A stretch of 64,000 bases of DNA. Origin: Bacteroides sp. AN502(2024). GTDB lineage: Bacteria; Bacteroidota; Bacteroidia; Bacteroidales; Bacteroidaceae. The notes beneath the pieces are model-generated. The model made no database searches. It saw only the letters and a list, made by a program, of their open reading frames with translations, and was not told the origin of the DNA. The stretch covers positions 124,001 to 188,000 of the forward strand of contig NZ_JBGFSP010000003.1 in the NCBI RefSeq assembly GCF_041227145.1, in the 5' to 3' direction. Positions 1-8,554 of the stretch are shown here, piece after piece. The translations under genes were made by a program, and so were the position numbers. Within the stretch, counting starts at the first letter, position 1; every line of letters begins with the position of its first letter.

Positions 1-1
1 C

Positions 2-715
2 GGAAGCAAGTACTGTCCCGGACCGTGGAATTGTGGTGCCGGAGGAGGAGGGAACCAAGGAAACGAAGGCTCTCAACCTATAGTAGCATCGAAAGCGAAA
101 AAGCTATTTCAAAACACTGACATGTCCGAAGCTGACTGGAAAAAATTGGAAAAGTTAATTGATAAAATTATAAAAGAATGTATGGGAGAAAATTTATATA
201 AAGAACTTTCAACACTTTTAAATGGAAACCCTATATTTTTCCAATTCACATCAGCATACGAAGCAACTTATAATGCCCAAGAACATACTATCAAATTTAA
301 TAAAGACATGAATAGTAATGAACTTTTTCATGAAATAATGCACGCATATCAACGTCAAAAAGATAAATCATTAGAAGACTTTTCGAATGCTACCATAAAT
401 CATGAAATTGAAGCACATTATGCACAATATCTCTATTTAAAAAAAGATACGGCTGAATATAATATTAGTAATTGGAAGTTAGGAGTTAAAGGAAGAAACA
501 AACGTATACTCCACATAACGCATCTAGAAGATTACATTGATAACAAAGGAAATTTGCTACCAGAAACATTCATTGATCTTTTAGATACTCACATAGAATA
601 CAATCTTATTCCCACTTTTAAGACCGATAAAAATTACAAAAATTATATCTACAATAAGAATTACAATAGCTTAGCGAATTTTGAGAATCTAAGAAACATA
701 ACTAAAGACTGTTAA
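2..715 (+). CDS. C-terminal part of a polymorphic-toxin-like protein with a zincin (HExxH) domain
   Basis: The frame is open from the left edge, so only the C-terminus (about 238 residues) is visible. It starts with a Cys/Gly-rich linker (CPGPWNCGAGGGGNQGNEGS), then a Lys-rich hinge, then a roughly 190-residue globular domain. That domain carries HEIMH, a classic HExxH zinc-metallopeptidase motif, followed about 30 residues later by NHEIEAH, whose Glu could be the third zinc ligand. A Gly-rich linker before a small catalytic tip is how Rhs-type or other polymorphic toxins end, but the upstream repeat or delivery region is outside the window, so the delivery class is unknown. The domain is AT-rich, as variable toxin tips often are. 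The next gene starts 2 bp after the stop and encodes a secreted protein, the arrangement expected of toxin and immunity. An internal ATG at 122 exists but is not needed. Peptidase or toxin activity is inferred from the motif. Confidence 0.6.
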   Translation, partial: GSKYCPGPWNCGAGGGGNQGNEGSQPIVASKAKKLFQNTDMSEADWKKLEKLIDKIIKECMGENLYKELSTLLNGNPIFFQFTSAYEATYNAQEHTIKFNKDMNSNELFHEIMHAYQRQKDKSLEDFSNATINHEIEAHYAQYLYLKKDTAEYNISNWKLGVKGRNKRILHITHLEDYIDNKGNLLPETFIDLLDTHIEYNLIPTFKTDKNYKNYIYNKNYNSLANFENLRNITKDC

Positions 716-717
716 AT

Positions 718-1257
718 ATGAAACACTTATTACTATTTTTTTTCGTGCTGTTGAACATTTCAGCTACCGCCCAAATCAATTATTACGAGGTGACAAAAAC
801 ATTCAATGAAAACGGATATATCTATCAGTGCAAAGTTGATAGAGCCAAAATGGTCACTCTCTACAATAAAGAGAACGAGTTTGTGCATGTTGATCAAACC
901 AATCAGACAACAGGCGAGCAAATGCACATTGATTACAAAACGAACCAATTGGAAGATGATCATTGGACCAACGCCAAACTCTTATCAATTGTTGATAAAG
1001 CTATTCCTGACGAAGAAAGACTACTTATAAAGAAAAACGGCGGGCTTCTTACAATCTTATTGAATATCAATTCCAACACGGGAAAGGTAGCAGATGTGGT
1101 CTATAACTTTGTGAATTTTAGAGCTTACGCCACCATACCTGTATCAGTATACCGCCAAATAGAAATTGAAATCAAGGAAAAGATTTGGTTTGTCCCAAAT
1201 CAAGAAGGGAAAAAATGGAACTATATCTGTCTCTTCTATACCATAAACCCTCAATAG
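718..1257 (+). CDS. Secreted protein, DUF5043-like; candidate immunity protein
   Basis: This 179-residue protein has a clear N-terminal signal peptide (MKHLLLFFFVLLNISATAQ) with a signal peptidase I-type end, so it should be exported. The mature part begins INYYEVTKTFNENGYIYQC and is predicted mixed alpha/beta without membrane segments. The opening resembles the Bacteroides family DUF5043, which has no known function; I recognise this by eye, not by search. The start codon lies 2 bp after the stop of the zincin-domain gene, so the two are probably co-translated. An exported partner suggests that the upstream toxin-like domain would act in the periplasm or on the envelope. Immunity is inferred from position, small size and signal peptide; no interaction can be seen in the sequence. 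Confidence 0.55.
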   Translation: MKHLLLFFFVLLNISATAQINYYEVTKTFNENGYIYQCKVDRAKMVTLYNKENEFVHVDQTNQTTGEQMHIDYKTNQLEDDHWTNAKLLSIVDKAIPDEERLLIKKNGGLLTILLNINSNTGKVADVVYNFVNFRAYATIPVSVYRQIEIEIKEKIWFVPNQEGKKWNYICLFYTINPQ

Positions 1258-1650
1258 AAGTGCAAATTACCCCAAGCCGTAATAGTGAGAATCTAAGAAA
1301 CTTGCCGTCCCAACGAACCATTACACCGGAACATTCCACGAAACAGTTTGAAGTTTTCCGCCAAACACCGACTTGTGTATTCAAACAAAAAGTTCTTCCC
1401 TTGCGGAGCTTTCATTCTTTGCATACGTACAGCTAATTGTTTCTTTACTTAAATTTATTCGTCCAACAACTGTCAGATGAAAATTCAACAACCGCCCGAA
1501 GCAATTAAAATCTGACACAAAAGCATCGTTTTTATTGAAAATAATTTGGATTTTCCGGTCTTTTTTTATTCTATTTATACAAATAAACAAAATAGAGCAT
1601 CAATCTTATATAAAAGCACACACTATTTATATTTTTTTTATAATTTGATC
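1258..1650. other. Gene-poor AT-rich stretch with a repeated toxin-tail fragment
   Basis: No convincing gene. A 16-bp sequence at 682-697, inside the last codons of the zincin-domain gene, recurs exactly at 1286-1301, and in both places one frame reads ENLRN. After the second copy this frame stays open to a stop at 1434-1436 but has no start of its own. It may be the tail of a displaced older toxin cassette or a chance match. The rest, to about 1650, is very AT-rich and unassigned. Confidence 0.3.
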
Positions 1651-1863
1651 CTACACTATGTAGTAGCCTGTTCGAGTTTTCCTCAATAATAATCTTATAG
1701 TGCTACATTTGACCATTCCCTCTACCGAATCGAATGTCAGTTCATTGTTTCGACAGCGTTTCACACATGCATGTCCACGTAAATTCTCCAATAGCCAGTC
1801 AAAGTCTGACTGGGACCCCCATTCACGGTAATAACATTTTAAATCAGTTTTAATTTTCGGGGA
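1651..1863 (-). pseudogene. Unidentified open fragment without a start codon
   Basis: On the minus strand a frame of about 70 codons runs without stop and ends at TAG 1651-1653. It reads like protein, with segments such as CYYREWGSQSDFDWLLENL and RLLLRKTRTGYYIV, but has no ATG or credible ribosome binding site. It begins just at the end of the GH43 relic, in another frame. It could be the C-terminus of a gene whose front was lost. I do not recognise the family, and it may be chance. Confidence 0.25.
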
Positions 1864-2036
1864 TTACGCCTTCTGGGGCCATGACAATTCTTTGGATCGA
1901 ACCGTCAGGATTGTAATAGAGGAAACCGTGACCGACATAGACGTAGACTTTTCCATCATATACCATCGCTTCAGGATCTCCAAGAAATTCGTGAGTCACA
2001 AAGGAGTTGTCATGAGCGACAAACGTTGTATCAGAT
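1850..2036 (-). pseudogene. Relic of a glycoside hydrolase family 43 gene
   Basis: The minus strand encodes about 62 residues ending at a stop (1850-1852). The first part (NSFVTHEFLGDPEAMVYDGK, then VYVYVGH) resembles the start of GH43 arabinosidases/xylosidases, where an Asp in a DP motif on the first blade is the catalytic base. The following GFLYYNPDGSIQRI resembles the extreme C-terminus of such enzymes. The propeller between the two is missing, so this is an internally deleted remnant. Its 5' side is cut by the IS1182-type element, and no N-terminal piece is found beyond the IS. It cannot be functional. Confidence 0.6.
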
Positions 2037-3873
2037 GAAGGTGTGTCAAAATGCGCACCTTCTTTTTTTGCCCAAAGCCCCGACTTTCACAAGCAGGGGC
2101 TTTGTTATTACCTAAAGATTTTGTATCTTTAAGCATAAAATTTACACTATGACAAAGATACATTTTCGTCCTTACATTCCCAACCAAACAGTGCTTTTTC
2201 CTGAGAGAATCGATGAGGATATTGCAGAAAACGATCCGGTTCGCATGGTTGACGTTCTGGTTGAAAGCCTGAATCTTGAAGGTTTCAGAAAGTTATACAA
2301 GGAATGCGGCCGTAGTGCTTACCATCCCCGAATGATGCTCAAGGTTATTCTGTATGCCTACATGAACAACATCTACTCCTGCCGGAAAATAGAAAAGCTA
2401 CTCCATCGTGATATCCATTATATATGGCTGGCCGGATACGAGAAACCGGATTTCATTACCATCAACCGATTCCGCAACCGGGTGAAGAAGGAAATCAACG
2501 AGGTGTTTACCCAAACCGTACTTCTGCTTTCTTCCAAAGGTTTCATCAGCCTGAATGTGGAATACATTGACGGTACAAAAATCGAATCCAAGGCAAACAA
2601 GTACACTTTCGTCTGGAGAAAAACGGTCGAACGGAACCGTGAACGCCTGATGAAGAAAATACATGTACTATTAGGTCAGATAGACGAGTTCATCGCTCAG
2701 GAGAAATCATCAGAGACCAATGAGGGGATAGAGTTTACTCCGACTATGCTGACCGAAATGGCGGGAGAATTACGTAATGCACTTGCACAGGCTCCCGATC
2801 CTTGCACGAAAAAGGAAAAGACTGCACTGAAAAAGAAACGCAAACAGCTCAAGGAGCTGGAAGAACACAGAGATAAACTGCAGGAATACGACGGTCATCT
2901 GGAAAATCTGCAAGCTCGCAACTCCTATTCCAAGACAGACAAGGATGCCACTTTTATGAAGATGAAGGAGGACGCCATGCGTAACGGGCAGACAAAACCC
3001 GGCTACAACCTTCAGATCGGTACCGAGAACCAATTCATTACCGACTTCGCTCTTTTCTCCAATCCTACGGATACACTGACCATGATACCTTTCCTGCAAT
3101 CCTTTTCAGGCAGATACGACAGATTGGCCCATATGGTGGTTGCCGACTCCGGATATGGTTCTGAGGAAAATTACCGTTTCATGTCTGAAAACGATATGGA
3201 AGCCTACGTCAAATACAACTACTTCCACATGGAACAGCGACCCGGATTCAAACCGAATCCGTTCAAGGCCGAAAACTTCTATTACAATGAAGAACATGAC
3301 TATTGCATCTGCCCCATGGGACAAAAGATGCGGAGGACAGGAACCGGGCATGTGAAAACTGCATCCGGATATGTAAGCGAAAATGCCAGGTACAGAGCCG
3401 TCAGATGTGAAGGGTGTCCGTTGAGATGTCTATGTTTTAAGGCAAAGGGAAACAGGACAATAGAACTGAATCACAGACTCAGGAAATACAGGCAGAAAGC
3501 CAAAGAATTACTATGTTCCGAAGAAGGACTGAAACACAGAGGGCAAAGATGTATAGAACCGGAAGCTGTGTTCGGGCAAATAAAATATAATATGAACTAC
3601 AAACGTTTCCGCCATTTTGGAAAGGAGAAGGTCTTTATGGACTTCGCATTCTTGGCCATTGCCTTCAATATAAAAAAGATGTGTGCAAAAATGAGAAAAG
3701 AAGGTATAGACTGGATGATTAAACTGTTTTATAAACTTGTACCCGCTCTTTTCAGATGGGGGGAACACATTTATCAAACAAATCTTCAAAAGAGCGCAGC
3801 TTGAAGAAGGTTTACTGATTCTTTATAGGTGATGAAAAAAAGAAGGCGTATCGTTCATTACGACACACCTTCT
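2037..3873 (+). mobile_element. IS1182-family element, copy 1
   Basis: The element is about 1837 bp, bounded by imperfect inverted ends that begin gaaggtgtgtc on both sides. It carries one transposase gene. A stem-loop (AAAGCCCC/GGGGCTTT, around 2080-2105) lies before the gene, and the right end can fold through AGAAGG/CCTTCT, both able to limit read-through. The second copy at 31054-32891 is almost identical and in the opposite orientation. No clear target duplication is visible. The left side interrupts a GH43 relic; the right end lies 24 bp from tRNA-Asp. Confidence 0.85.
2149..3804 (+). CDS. IS1182-family transposase (copy 1)
   Basis: The 551-residue DDE transposase catalyses movement of its own element. 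Its N-terminal helical region (through YHPRMMLKVILYAYMNNIYS and the RFRNR motif near residue 110) is typical of IS1182. Probable catalytic acidic residues are D141 (in EYIDGTKIE), D333 (in VVADSGYGS) and E470 or E472 (in IEPEAVFGQIKY). A coiled-coil-like Lys/Glu segment (about 220-255) and a Cys cluster (C420, C423, C427, C429) lie between these. The gene is intact. It differs from copy 2 by only two residues that I can see (K/E near 222 and K/R near 271), which suggests recent duplication. Confidence 0.9.
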   Translation: MTKIHFRPYIPNQTVLFPERIDEDIAENDPVRMVDVLVESLNLEGFRKLYKECGRSAYHPRMMLKVILYAYMNNIYSCRKIEKLLHRDIHYIWLAGYEKPDFITINRFRNRVKKEINEVFTQTVLLLSSKGFISLNVEYIDGTKIESKANKYTFVWRKTVERNRERLMKKIHVLLGQIDEFIAQEKSSETNEGIEFTPTMLTEMAGELRNALAQAPDPCTKKEKTALKKKRKQLKELEEHRDKLQEYDGHLENLQARNSYSKTDKDATFMKMKEDAMRNGQTKPGYNLQIGTENQFITDFALFSNPTDTLTMIPFLQSFSGRYDRLAHMVVADSGYGSEENYRFMSENDMEAYVKYNYFHMEQRPGFKPNPFKAENFYYNEEHDYCICPMGQKMRRTGTGHVKTASGYVSENARYRAVRCEGCPLRCLCFKAKGNRTIELNHRLRKYRQKAKELLCSEEGLKHRGQRCIEPEAVFGQIKYNMNYKRFRHFGKEKVFMDFAFLAIAFNIKKMCAKMRKEGIDWMIKLFYKLVPALFRWGEHIYQTNLQKSAA

Positions 3874-3897
3874 TTTTAATTTTGCTTTCTAAGTCTG

Positions 3898-3971
3898 CGG
3901 TGCGTACGGGACTCGAACCCGTGACCCCATGCGTGACAGGCATGTATTCTAACCAACTGAACTAACGCACC
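3898..3971 (-). tRNA. tRNA-Asp (anticodon GTC)
   Basis: The minus strand folds into a full cloverleaf. The acceptor stem is GGTGCGT/ACGCACC with discriminator G; the D arm has AGTTGGTTAGA; the anticodon stem ATGCC/GGCAT-like holds a loop with GTC; the T arm has GGGTTCGAGTCCC. CCA is not encoded. A -7 promoter box lies about 38 bp upstream. The IS1182 element sits just downstream of its 3' end; tRNA 3' ends are common integration points, but no attachment repeat is seen here. Confidence 0.95.
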
Positions 3972-4008
3972 AGAATATCTACTTTCTCCTCTCTCTTGAT
4001 TGTGGATG

Positions 4009-4016
4009 CAAAGGTA
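4009..4016 (-). promoter_or_regulatory. -7 promoter box for tRNA-Asp
   Basis: On the minus strand this reads TACCTTTG, matching the Bacteroides -7 consensus TAnnTTTG, about 38 bp before the mature tRNA 5' end. Confidence 0.6.
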
Positions 4017-4131
4017 GATATTTTTTAGAAACCTGCAATAGGTTCAGTATCTTTTTTCTGAAAAAGCCCTTCATAAAATGAAAAAAACGGAAAGAACGAT
4101 TGTTATTCCCTTTTTTTCCTACATTAGTGGC

Positions 4132-4722
4132 ATGAATATCAACTCAGACATATTTAAGATTCAATCGAATAATGTGTTACCATCAAGAGGGAAGATTTTA
4201 ATATCTGAACCTTTTCTGCGTGATGCAACGTTTGGCAGATCCGTAATTTTACTGATCGATCATACGAACGAAGGAAGTATGGGATTGGTTATCAACAAGC
4301 AACTGCCATTATTCCTTAATGATATCATCATGGAATTTAAATATCTGGACGAGATCCCACTATACAAAGGTGGTCCTATCGCCACTGATACCCTTTTTTA
4401 TCTCCACACATTATCCGACATCCCCGGAGCTATTCCCATCAGCAAAGAGCTTTATCTGAATGGGGACTTTGATGAAATAAAGAAATATATATTGCAAGGC
4501 AATAAAATCAGCGAATGTATTCGCTTCTTCCTGGGATACTCCGGATGGGATAGCGAACAGTTGAGCAACGAAATCAGGGAAAACACTTGGTTGGTGTCCG
4601 AAGAAGAGAAATCATACCTGATGAAAAACGACATCAAAGATATGTGGCGGAAAGCCTTAGAGAAGCTAGGCAGCAAGTATGAAACATGGTCACGTTTCCC
4701 ACAAGTGCCTACTCTCAATTAG
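4132..4722 (+). CDS. YqgE/AlgH family protein (UPF0301)
   Basis: This 196-residue cytoplasmic protein belongs to the widely conserved YqgE/AlgH (DUF179) family, whose molecular role is unsettled. Family hallmarks are visible: [19 protein letters not shown] near residue 20, [14 protein letters not shown], the [15 protein letters not shown] segment and [16 protein letters not shown] chose ATG 4132 ([11 protein letters not shown]) because the family starts here; an in-frame ATG at 4078 would add 18 residues of unlike sequence. It is convergent with the acetyltransferase gene that ends 4 bp downstream. The function should not be over-read; the name AlgH refers to a regulator of alginate in Pseudomonas. 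Confidence 0.85.
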   Translation: MNINSDIFKIQSNNVLPSRGKILISEPFLRDATFGRSVILLIDHTNEGSMGLVINKQLPLFLNDIIMEFKYLDEIPLYKGGPIATDTLFYLHTLSDIPGAIPISKELYLNGDFDEIKKYILQGNKISECIRFFLGYSGWDSEQLSNEIRENTWLVSEEEKSYLMKNDIKDMWRKALEKLGSKYETWSRFPQVPTLN

Positions 4723-4726
4723 TATT

Positions 4727-5263
4727 TTATTTCTTTGGATTCAAACATTGAAGGAGCAATACATCTTTGTAACAGTTCTCCACCTGCAGCCAGTTTTTTA
4801 ATAATCCGCATTGAACGAAGCCACAAGACGTGAAAAGTTTTACACATATCTCATTGTCTGTCATGACATGTGCATAGAGCTGATTCAAAGACAGAAAATC
4901 AAAAGCATATTCACAAAGCAGTTGCAATGCATCAGTAGCGTAACCTTGTTGCCGATAATCTTTATGAACGGCAATTCCAACTTCTCCCCGCGAATGAAAG
5001 GGTACAAAATCCGTAATATCAATCGTGCCGAGTATGCATTGATCAGATTTGCGCACAATCATCAGGCGCAATTGCTTATCCGCAAACACATCACACTGCG
5101 AACCTTCAATGTATTGACGAAGCACATAACGGGAATAAGGAACCGTAAAGTTACTGATATCCCACATGGAAGGGTCATTTTCCATCTCGTACATAATATC
5201 CAGATCTTCCGGTTCTACCGCACGAAGATAAACACGTTCGTTCATCAAGAAAGAGTGTCTCAT
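4727..5263 (-). CDS. GNAT family N-acetyltransferase (RimJ/RimL type)
   Basis: The 178-residue protein has the GNAT fold. It opens with RVYLRAVEPEDLDIMYEME, typical of the RimJ/RimL branch, and has the acetyl-CoA binding motif A around residue 100 (GEVGIAVHKDYRQQGYATDA, with the Q/R-x-x-G-x-A loop). The C-terminal half shows LNQLYAHVMTDNEICVKLFT, where the conserved Asn helps pantetheine binding. It probably transfers acetyl from acetyl-CoA to an amine such as a protein N-terminus, polyamine or small molecule; the substrate cannot be read. Its start overlaps the stop of the upstream membrane-protein gene by 4 nt (ATGA), and both follow recR on the same strand, so they are likely co-transcribed. 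Confidence 0.85.
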   Translation of the reverse strand: MRHSFLMNERVYLRAVEPEDLDIMYEMENDPSMWDISNFTVPYSRYVLRQYIEGSQCDVFADKQLRLMIVRKSDQCILGTIDITDFVPFHSRGEVGIAVHKDYRQQGYATDALQLLCEYAFDFLSLNQLYAHVMTDNEICVKLFTSCGFVQCGLLKNWLQVENCYKDVLLLQCLNPKK

Positions 5264-5718
5264 AGTTTTTCGTCTTTTGCTATATGAAGCTCGTTACGCA
5301 ATCTTTCTTCACTGGGAAGACAAAAGACTGATGCCGTCAGACCAATCAGCATACAGAGATGCCCCGTACTGCTTACTGTCAGATAGTAACACAAAAGATT
5401 CACTACAACAGCCACTTCAAGCATCCCCAGACGAACAATGCTCCATTGCACATATCGCTTCAAGGCAAGCGTGATAGTCAAATGATCTATCTTTTTCTTA
5501 AGCACCGAGCTAAACAATTTGAGAGAAAGGGGCACACACAAAGCTGTGAGCAAAATGCCGATCGTCTCAAAATAGTAGACAGCTTGCGCATTATCTGCCA
5601 AACAGCCTACGGGAAAGAGTTCAAACTCCCCTGCTCCGAACAAAAACGCAGGAAGTACCCAAAAGAATATATAGCTAATATTCAAATTTCTGACAGCTTG
5701 TTTTATCAATTCTTCCAT
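5260..5718 (-). CDS. Small integral membrane protein, unknown function
   Basis: This protein of about 152 residues has several hydrophobic segments: near the N-terminus (FFWVLPAFLFGAG), a second around residues 50-75 (IGILLTALCVPLSL), and two in the C-terminal half (VAVVVNLLCYYL and HLCMLIGLTASVFCL). I chose the ATG at 5718 (MEELIKQAVRN). A longer frame to 5778 would run into the 3' end of recR and give an unlikely N-terminus. It overlaps the GNAT gene by 4 nt and lies 25 bp after recR, so it is probably the middle gene of a recR-membrane protein-acetyltransferase operon. I do not recognise a named family. Confidence 0.7.
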   Translation of the reverse strand: MEELIKQAVRNLNISYIFFWVLPAFLFGAGEFELFPVGCLADNAQAVYYFETIGILLTALCVPLSLKLFSSVLKKKIDHLTITLALKRYVQWSIVRLGMLEVAVVVNLLCYYLTVSSTGHLCMLIGLTASVFCLPSEERLRNELHIAKDEKL

Positions 5719-5743
5719 GTTCGTTCTTAAATGATTAAAATGA

Positions 5744-6361
5744 CTATACAATTCCGGTAAAAAGTGTCCGGTTAACAATACTGCGTCCCAGAGTTACTTC
5801 ATCAGTATATTCCAGCTCATCGCCAACAGATACACCACGGGCAATGATACTTAGTTTTACCCCCAGTTTATTTAACTTACGATAGATATAGAAATTGGTA
5901 GTATCACCCTCCATCGTGGTACTTAAAGCCAAAATGACCTCTTTGATTTCACCTTCAGTCACCCGTTGCACCAGACTTTCAATTTGAAGATCACTAGGTC
6001 CGACTCCATCCATTGGAGAAATAACTCCCCCCAAAACGTGATAAAGTCCACGGTATTGCTGGGTTGCTTCCACCGCCATGACGTCACGAATATTCTCCAC
6101 TACACAGACAGTAGAAGCATCCCGTTGTGGATTAGCGCAGATCTGGCAAGTTTCAATATCAGAGATATTATGACACACTTTGCAATACTTCACCTCACGC
6201 TTCAAAGTGATGATAGAATTCCCGAAAGCTTCTACAGTTGCCGTATCCTGACGGAGCAGATGCAGAACAAGCCTCATAGCTGTCTTACGCCCGATACCCG
6301 GAAGTTTGGAAAATTCACCGACTGCCTTTTCAAGCAGTATAGAAGGATATTGTTGGTCCAT
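5744..6361 (-). CDS. recR: Recombination mediator RecR
   Basis: The 205-residue protein is RecR, which with RecO (and RecF) loads RecA on SSB-coated gaps in recombinational repair. Domains are in the usual order: N-terminal HhH ([17 protein letters not shown], about residues 19-35), a four-cysteine zinc finger ([16 protein letters not shown], about 58-73), a Toprim domain ([14 protein letters not shown] to the [15 protein letters not shown] motif), and a C-terminal Walker-B-like strand with [18 protein letters not shown]. Length is normal. It leads a likely operon with the membrane protein and acetyltransferase. Its promoter is divergent from that of the symporter gene. Confidence 0.97.
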   Translation of the reverse strand: MDQQYPSILLEKAVGEFSKLPGIGRKTAMRLVLHLLRQDTATVEAFGNSIITLKREVKYCKVCHNISDIETCQICANPQRDASTVCVVENIRDVMAVEATQQYRGLYHVLGGVISPMDGVGPSDLQIESLVQRVTEGEIKEVILALSTTMEGDTTNFYIYRKLNKLGVKLSIIARGVSVGDELEYTDEVTLGRSIVNRTLFTGIV

Positions 6362-6395
6362 AGATAATTAATGCTATTCTATCGATAAAACCTTG

Positions 6396-6403
6396 CAAAG
6401 ATA
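6396..6403 (-). promoter_or_regulatory. -7 promoter box for recR
   Basis: The minus strand reads TATCTTTG, a perfect TAnnTTTG match, about 34 bp before the recR ATG. It is back-to-back with the symporter promoter. Confidence 0.65.
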
Positions 6404-6436
6404 CAGATTATTGTTTTTAATACCTACAAAAATTGC

Positions 6437-6444
6437 TACCTTTG
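6437..6444 (+). promoter_or_regulatory. -7 promoter box for the symporter gene
   Basis: It reads TACCTTTG, a perfect -7 match, and is only 8 nt before the first ATG at 6453. This decides the start against the longer frame from 6393 and implies a leader of almost no length. Confidence 0.6.
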
Positions 6445-6452
6445 CATCTGTT

Positions 6453-7895
6453 ATGATGATATTTGTCTCTATTATTTGTTACTTTGCGGTATTATTACTA
6501 ATAGCCCGCATCACCGGCCGTAAGGGTGGGTCAAACGCAGCGTTCTTCAAGGGAGAGAATCAATCACCTTGGTACATAGTCTCTTTCGGAATGATTGGCG
6601 CCTCTATCTCCGGAGTCACTTTTGTCTCTGTACCGGGAATGGTGCGCGGAACGGATATGACCTATATGCAAATGGTGCTCGGATTTTTCTTCGGATATAT
6701 GGCAGTAGCACACATTCTACTACCTTTATATTATAAACTAAACCTGACAAGCATCTACGGATATCTCGGCACGCGCATCGGATTGCGCGCCTATCTTACC
6801 GGCTCTTTTTTCTTTCTACTGTCACGCATGCTGGGAACCGCAGCCAAACTTTATCTGGTCTGCCTCATTCTCCATACTTATGTCTTTCAGAACATACACG
6901 TCCCCTTTGGGCTGATTGCTGTGGGGGCTGTTGCACTGGTATGGATATATACTCATAAAAGCGGAATAAAGACCATCGTATGGACAGATACCTTACAGAC
7001 ATTTTGCCTGATTGCCGCTCTGATTTTTATTATTTATTTCACGGTCCAAAAATTAGACCTTGACTTTAGCGGTATCGTCCGAACAATCCAAAGAAGTGAA
7101 CATAGCCGTATTTTTATATTTGATGACTGGGTATCGCGGCAAAACTTCTTCAAACAGTTCTTCAGTGGTATCTTCATCGTTATCGTAATGACCGGACTGG
7201 ACCAGGATATGATGCAAAAGAATCTTTCTTGCCGGAATCTTCGGGAAGCGCAAAAAAACATGTATTGCTATGGCTTCTCATTCATTCCGCTAAATTTTCT
7301 TTTTCTATGTCTGGGAATTCTATTGATAGCGCTAGCGAGACAAATGCAACTCGAACTGCCGGTCATGAATGATGATATACTGCCTATGTTTGCAACGCAA
7401 GGTTATCTGGGACAATCCGTATTAATACTCTTTGCAATCGGCATTATCGCAGCTGCTTTCAGCAACTCCGATTCTGCCCTGACAGCAATGACGACCAGCG
7501 TATGTGTAGACCTGCTGAATACGGAGAAAGATTCAGAAGAAAGGGCACGCCGAAAAAGAAATAAGGTGCACTTATCGCTATCAATTTTATTGGCATTCTT
7601 CATTTGTCTGGTAGAGATACTTAATAATAAGAGCGTTATTGACGCTATATATATCATCGCCTCCTATACATACGGTCCCTTGCTCGGAATGTTTGCCTTC
7701 GGACTCTTTACCCGAAGACAAACGAACGACCGGTGTGTTCCTTTCATTGCCCTCCTTTCGCCATTACTTTGCTACTTTGCCGACTGGTGGATTGAAAAAG
7801 AAACCGGATATAAATTCGGTTATGAATTGCTAATATTAAATGGAACGCTTACCTTTGCGGGGTTAATCTGTATGTCTAAAAAAGGAAAACGATGA
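6453..7895 (+). CDS. Sodium:solute symporter family transporter
   Basis: This protein of about 480 residues belongs to the SSS (sodium:solute symporter) family, inner-membrane carriers that couple Na+ inflow to solute uptake. It has about 13 hydrophobic segments. Visible family features are the unwound first helix region ([19 protein letters not shown]), the R-x-G-x-R loop ([15 protein letters not shown]), [14 protein letters not shown] and the [16 protein letters not shown] segment that carries Na+-site Ser/Thr residues in relatives. The substrate is unknown; sugars, amino acids and carboxylates are all possible. The start is set by the promoter at 6437; ATG 6456 is an alternative. It is followed after 46 bp by engB on the same strand. 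Confidence 0.85.
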   Translation: MMIFVSIICYFAVLLLIARITGRKGGSNAAFFKGENQSPWYIVSFGMIGASISGVTFVSVPGMVRGTDMTYMQMVLGFFFGYMAVAHILLPLYYKLNLTSIYGYLGTRIGLRAYLTGSFFFLLSRMLGTAAKLYLVCLILHTYVFQNIHVPFGLIAVGAVALVWIYTHKSGIKTIVWTDTLQTFCLIAALIFIIYFTVQKLDLDFSGIVRTIQRSEHSRIFIFDDWVSRQNFFKQFFSGIFIVIVMTGLDQDMMQKNLSCRNLREAQKNMYCYGFSFIPLNFLFLCLGILLIALARQMQLELPVMNDDILPMFATQGYLGQSVLILFAIGIIAAAFSNSDSALTAMTTSVCVDLLNTEKDSEERARRKRNKVHLSLSILLAFFICLVEILNNKSVIDAIYIIASYTYGPLLGMFAFGLFTRRQTNDRCVPFIALLSPLLCYFADWWIEKETGYKFGYELLILNGTLTFAGLICMSKKGKR

Positions 7896-7941
7896 ACAAG
7901 CTCATTATAAGCGATCATATAAAGAAATAAATGACAAGAAG

Positions 7942-8547
7942 ATGGAAATAACAAGTGCCGAATTTGTGATTAGCAACACGGACGTGAAGAAATGCCCGAC
8001 CGGTGTTTTCCCCGAATATGCCTTTATAGGCCGTTCGAATGTAGGAAAATCAAGTCTTATAAATATGCTGGCCAACCGTAAAGGACTGGCTATGACTTCC
8101 GCTACTCCAGGAAAAACGATGTTAATCAACCACTTTCTTATCAACAAAAATTGGTACCTCGTCGACTTGCCGGGATACGGCTATGCCCGACGCGGACAAA
8201 AAGGTAAAGACCAGATACGCACCATCATCGAAGACTACATTCTGGAACGGGAACAAATGACCAATCTCTTTGTCCTAGTAGACAGTCGGCTGGAACCTCA
8301 AAAAATAGACTTGGAGTTCATGGAATGGCTGGGCGAGAACGGCATCCCTTTCTCTATCATCTTTACCAAAGTCGACAAACTCAAAGGAGGACGTTTGGGA
8401 ATGAATATTAATGCTTACTTATGTGAATTGAAAAAACAATGGGAAGAACTCCCTCCTTACTTTATTTCTTCTTCAACGGACCGAACGGGACGTACGGAGA
8501 TACTCAACTATATAGAAAATATAAACAAGAATCTCAACACTAAATGA
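7942..8547 (+). CDS. engB: Ribosome biogenesis GTP-binding protein EngB (YsxC/YihA)
   Basis: The 201-residue TRAFAC GTPase is needed for assembly of the large ribosomal subunit in species studied. All GTPase motifs are present: G1 [12 protein letters not shown] (about residues 30-41), G2 Thr in TSATPGKT, G3 [12 protein letters not shown]4 TKVDKLK, and G5-like SSSTDRTG near the C-terminus. Length fits the family. It lies downstream of the symporter and 7 bp ahead of a secreted DUF4923-like gene, so co-transcription with both is possible. Confidence 0.96.
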   Translation: MEITSAEFVISNTDVKKCPTGVFPEYAFIGRSNVGKSSLINMLANRKGLAMTSATPGKTMLINHFLINKNWYLVDLPGYGYARRGQKGKDQIRTIIEDYILEREQMTNLFVLVDSRLEPQKIDLEFMEWLGENGIPFSIIFTKVDKLKGGRLGMNINAYLCELKKQWEELPPYFISSSTDRTGRTEILNYIENINKNLNTK

Positions 8548-8554
8548 AAAAAGA

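Noticed and set aside
3870..3971. Integrated island with attachment site at tRNA-Asp
   Set aside because: No direct repeat of the tRNA 3' end and no integrase are visible; the IS simply lies nearby.
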